Source of the DNA: Pogostemon cablin
Lineage: Eukaryota; Streptophyta; Magnoliopsida; Lamiales; Lamiaceae
DNA length: 64,000 bases
Assembly (NCBI GenBank): GCA_023678885.1
Contig: CM043002.1
Span: 3,614,022 to 3,678,021, forward strand
Direction of reading: 5' to 3'
Shown here: one piece after another, positions 62,007-64,000 of the stretch
How positions within the stretch are numbered: position 1 is the first letter of the stretch
Layout: the number at the start of each line of letters is the position of its first letter
The notes under the pieces: model-generated
What the model saw: the letters and a program-made list of their open reading frames with translations, nothing else
Databases searched by the model: none
Told to the model about the DNA's origin: nothing
Made by a program: the position numbers and the translations under genes

Positions 62007-62281
62007 CTCCCTTCGTCCCACAAATATTTACATGCCTCTTTCAATACGGAGATTAAGAAAAGTAATAACTTGAAAGTGATAAGACACTTTTACGAGTATT
62101 ATGATATTTTTTTAGTAATAAATAAATGAAAAAGCGTATTGAATATGTTAGGTAAGAATGATTTTATGAAAAAATAAAATATATTGGTAAAGATGATTAT
62201 ATTTGTAATTTTTGTTTTTGAAAAGGTGCAAACCTTTTTTGAGACAAGAAAAATATTTCATTTAAAATGGAACGGAAGGAG
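62007..62281. mobile_element. Stowaway-like MITE, 275 bp
   Basis: Ends CTCCCTTCGTCCCACAAAT and ATGGAACGGAAGGAG are imperfect inverted copies, with TA on both sides (62,005-62,006 and 62,282-62,283). Its inside matches the copy at 6,850-7,121 in reading order. Confidence 0.75.
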
Positions 62282-63112
62282 TATTTGATTATGCATTATA
62301 ATATTACTTTATTATTATATTATAATACTAATTTATTATTCCCTTCTGCTACATCGAAAGTTCTTCATTTACAAAGATCCAAATTTTCCTCCTTTAGTAA
62401 AAGCTAAAGAACCCCACGTCATTACTAATACAACTAACAACTACTCCACATAAAATAATAATATTCAAACAACGAGCTTATGACCAGGACGGAGAAAATA
62501 GAATAAAAAATTATACATATGGATGCACCTTTATACCCGGGTACACACGGGTGCACCTAACTCATGATTTAAATTGTTCAACTTCGTATTCATAAATAAA
62601 AAAACTTTCAAATTATGTATAACATGTGAAGACAATAATTTCTCAAAACTAAAATTGGAAAGTGCATATAGGACTGAAACGATTGAATCCGGCAAACATT
62701 TGTATAATCCGTCCAGTTTCGCAATGTAAACCGAATTATCCAACTCATTATATTTATATTCTACATATTTAATTTGTATAGCTAGATTTTAAATTAATTA
62801 AAGTATACCATAAGGTCGCTTCACATGAAACTAACAACCATTTAAAATTTATAAAAACATACTGGGATATTGTTGAATATGCGCATGAAAACCTCCAGCA
62901 ATCTATTACATTTCTAATGCAAATGAATTACGAAAATTCATGAAATTTCTGGTGTATACATATATTTATAGATTAATTTCATATCAAACGTATCACTATT
63001 CGCAAATATTCTAAAGAATTACAATACAATTATAAATGACTATTCGAATTTGATTCTTTCAAATTCAAATGAATAAGAGAAGTTTGATAAAAAAAAAAAA
63101 AAAACAGTGTTT
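62282..63112. other. Spacer 3' of the snoRNA gene
   Basis: No gene. CGGGTACACACGGGTGCACC near 62,538 is a short inverted motif. The run of 18 A at 63,089-63,106 (T run on the transcribed strand) lies just past the second snoRNA. Confidence 0.4.
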
Positions 63113-63199
63113 GTCCCTTCAGAGAAGTATAGAGATTCTGATTTCGTCATTAAAATGATCAGAATTAGCATGGTTTAGTTTAAAATCATCACAAGGAAC
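63113..63199 (-). ncRNA. Box C/D snoRNA candidate guiding U6 snRNA methylation (mgU6-53-like)
   Basis: All four boxes are present in order: C GTGATGA (63,192-63,186), D' CTGA (63,162-63,159), C' ATGACGA (63,150-63,144), D CTGA (63,122-63,119). A 6-bp terminal stem (GTTCCT with AGGGAC, one G-U pair) closes it. The sequence just before D' (CCATGCTAAT) pairs with ATTAGCATGG of U6 snRNA. The base five before D' faces the A that is A53 in mammalian U6, a known 2'-O-methylation site. Ten Watson-Crick pairs plus one wobble. The guide before D has no target I recognise. Confidence 0.7.
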
Positions 63200-63236
63200 A
63201 CCCACAAATTAAACAAAAGAAGATGAGAGAGAAGAA

Positions 63237-63333
63237 ATTGCTCAGATAGATGTGAGAGAAGGTAATGATCCCCGACCTAACACAAAGAAGGTCTCATAAT
63301 GAGCTGGGATATAACATCATTTCATCACAGCAA
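63237..63333 (-). ncRNA. Box C/D snoRNA candidate, upstream of the U6 guide
   Basis: Box C GTGATGA (63,328-63,322) and box D CTGA (63,245-63,242) are framed by a TTGC/GCAA stem, giving a body of about 87 nt from box C to box D. No convincing D'/C' pair was found. The guide before D (ends CACATCTAT) has no target I could name. Spacing of about 40 nt to the next snoRNA fits a polycistronic plant snoRNA gene. Confidence 0.5.
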
Positions 63334-63411
63334 CGCCAATTCCCATTAACACATCAACAAAAAATACACAGAAGAAATCAAACTCACCAAAGCGCTAGTA
63401 GGTGCAGGAAG

Positions 63412-63564
63412 GATATATATAGAGAGAGAGAGAGGGTAGGACTCTCTGCAGAGCACTAAATAAAGGAGAGAGAGATCTAGGGTTTAATGGAATTCCTGGT
63501 CTTATTTAAATGGCCCACCAAAGCCCAGCCCAATTAATTGTGTGTTATCGTTTAACTTGGCCCA
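63412..63564 (-). promoter_or_regulatory. Telo-box/site II promoter with TATA box for the snoRNA gene
   Basis: On the minus strand: four TGGGCY site II motifs (plus-strand GGCCCA/AGCCCA at 63,512, 63,522, 63,527 and 63,559), then a telo box AAACCCTA (plus 63,478-63,485), then a TATATATAT box (plus 63,412-63,421). In plants this combination marks snoRNA and ribosomal-protein genes. No ribosomal-protein ORF follows, while two C/D candidates do. Confidence 0.7.
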
Positions 63565-63569
63565 ACTCT

Positions 63570-64000
63570 AATATGATCTTTTAAACTATTTTTTCGTTTT
63601 TTACCTTTCCAATTTTTATTTTAATCGGGATACTTTTTTATTTTTTAATTCCACTCCTTATACAAAAAAGATTATGTTGAATTCAACCAACCGATGTTAC
63701 GTATGCCTAAAGTTCAAACATACCCTTAATTTTACAATTTTGAATGATTAATAAAAGGAGTTTCTTCAACGTGTATTTGTTTTGAAATTATGTAGACTAG
63801 TACGATGCCCACGTGAAATGCAGGTTATCGTAATTGTTATTATTTTTAAATTTATAATATTTAAATTAAAATAAATCATATTGAATTAGGATAATTGTAA
63901 TTTTAATTTTTTGTTGATCAAGAAATTTTTTTTAACATATATAATTTCAATTGAGTGAAAAATATTTATTCTCTATTCATTTCATATTAATATATTGTAA
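63570..64000. other. AT-rich right edge
   Basis: No feature recognised beyond the site II cluster. Confidence 0.4.

Noticed and set aside
63089..63185. A retroposed U6 pseudogene on the plus strand (TGTCCCTTC ... ATTAGCATGG, near an A18 run)
   Set aside because: Only two short blocks match U6 and the spacing is wrong. Box C, D', C', D and the terminal stem on the minus strand explain the sequence better, and the second block is what a U6 guide must look like. The first block falls in the terminal stem.

Overview
This is a stretch of plant nuclear DNA. Several things say so: GT-AG introns in conserved plant gene families, two nested LTR retrotransposons of the plant Tat type (Ty3/Gypsy), a degraded caulimovirid insertion, Stowaway-like MITEs, and a minus-strand small-RNA gene with the telo-box plus site II promoter typical of plants. 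The gene content fits a eudicot; I would guess an asterid, but the sequence does not prove it. All calls come from reading the sequence; no database search was run.

Left part (1-19,281), the genic part. An F-box/LRR gene runs off the left edge on the minus strand (exons 981-1664 and 549-674). At 7,463-15,130 (minus) lies a nine-exon HESO1-type terminal uridylyltransferase gene. Its exons join in phase from ATG to the last exon, and that exon carries a long Trp/Gly repeat tail of Argonaute-hook type in a shifted frame. Between them lie an internally deleted L1-type LINE (about 5,690-6,840, minus), several MITEs and AT-rich spacer. A coding-like fragment of an unknown family lies at 18,213-18,531.

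Middle part (19,282-48,452), nested retrotransposons. Element A is an old Tat-type element (LTR copies at 19,282-20,673 and 47,177-48,452, gag-pro-pol at 20,739-26,877). Its long 3' region is interrupted by element B (28,635-44,957), a 16.3 kb Tat-type element with two 0.87-0.88 kb LTRs and a perfect 5-bp target duplication (TCCAT). B carries gag-pro-pol on the plus strand and two separate antisense genes between pol and the 3' LTR, each with an N-terminal transposon-type domain and a coiled-coil tail. Right after the second LTR-A copy sits a miniature LTR element (TRIM) holding a 648-bp non-autonomous hAT element with a perfect 8-bp duplication.

Right part (49,400-64,000). This holds a B3-domain pseudogene (49,802-50,236), a 3'-truncated endogenous pararetrovirus (50,712-55,491: movement protein, coat protein, protease and reverse transcriptase parts, no RNase H), a tandem duplication with long (TA)n tracts (55,608-56,019), a frameshifted pseudogene of a plant transposon-related family (56,279-57,263, minus), and a second copy of the unknown fragment seen at 18.2 kb (59,107-59,450). 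At the right end (63,113-63,570, minus) a compact non-coding gene appears to carry two box C/D snoRNAs. The second has a guide that pairs with the conserved ATTAGCATGG block of U6 snRNA and would target the A known as A53 in mammalian U6.
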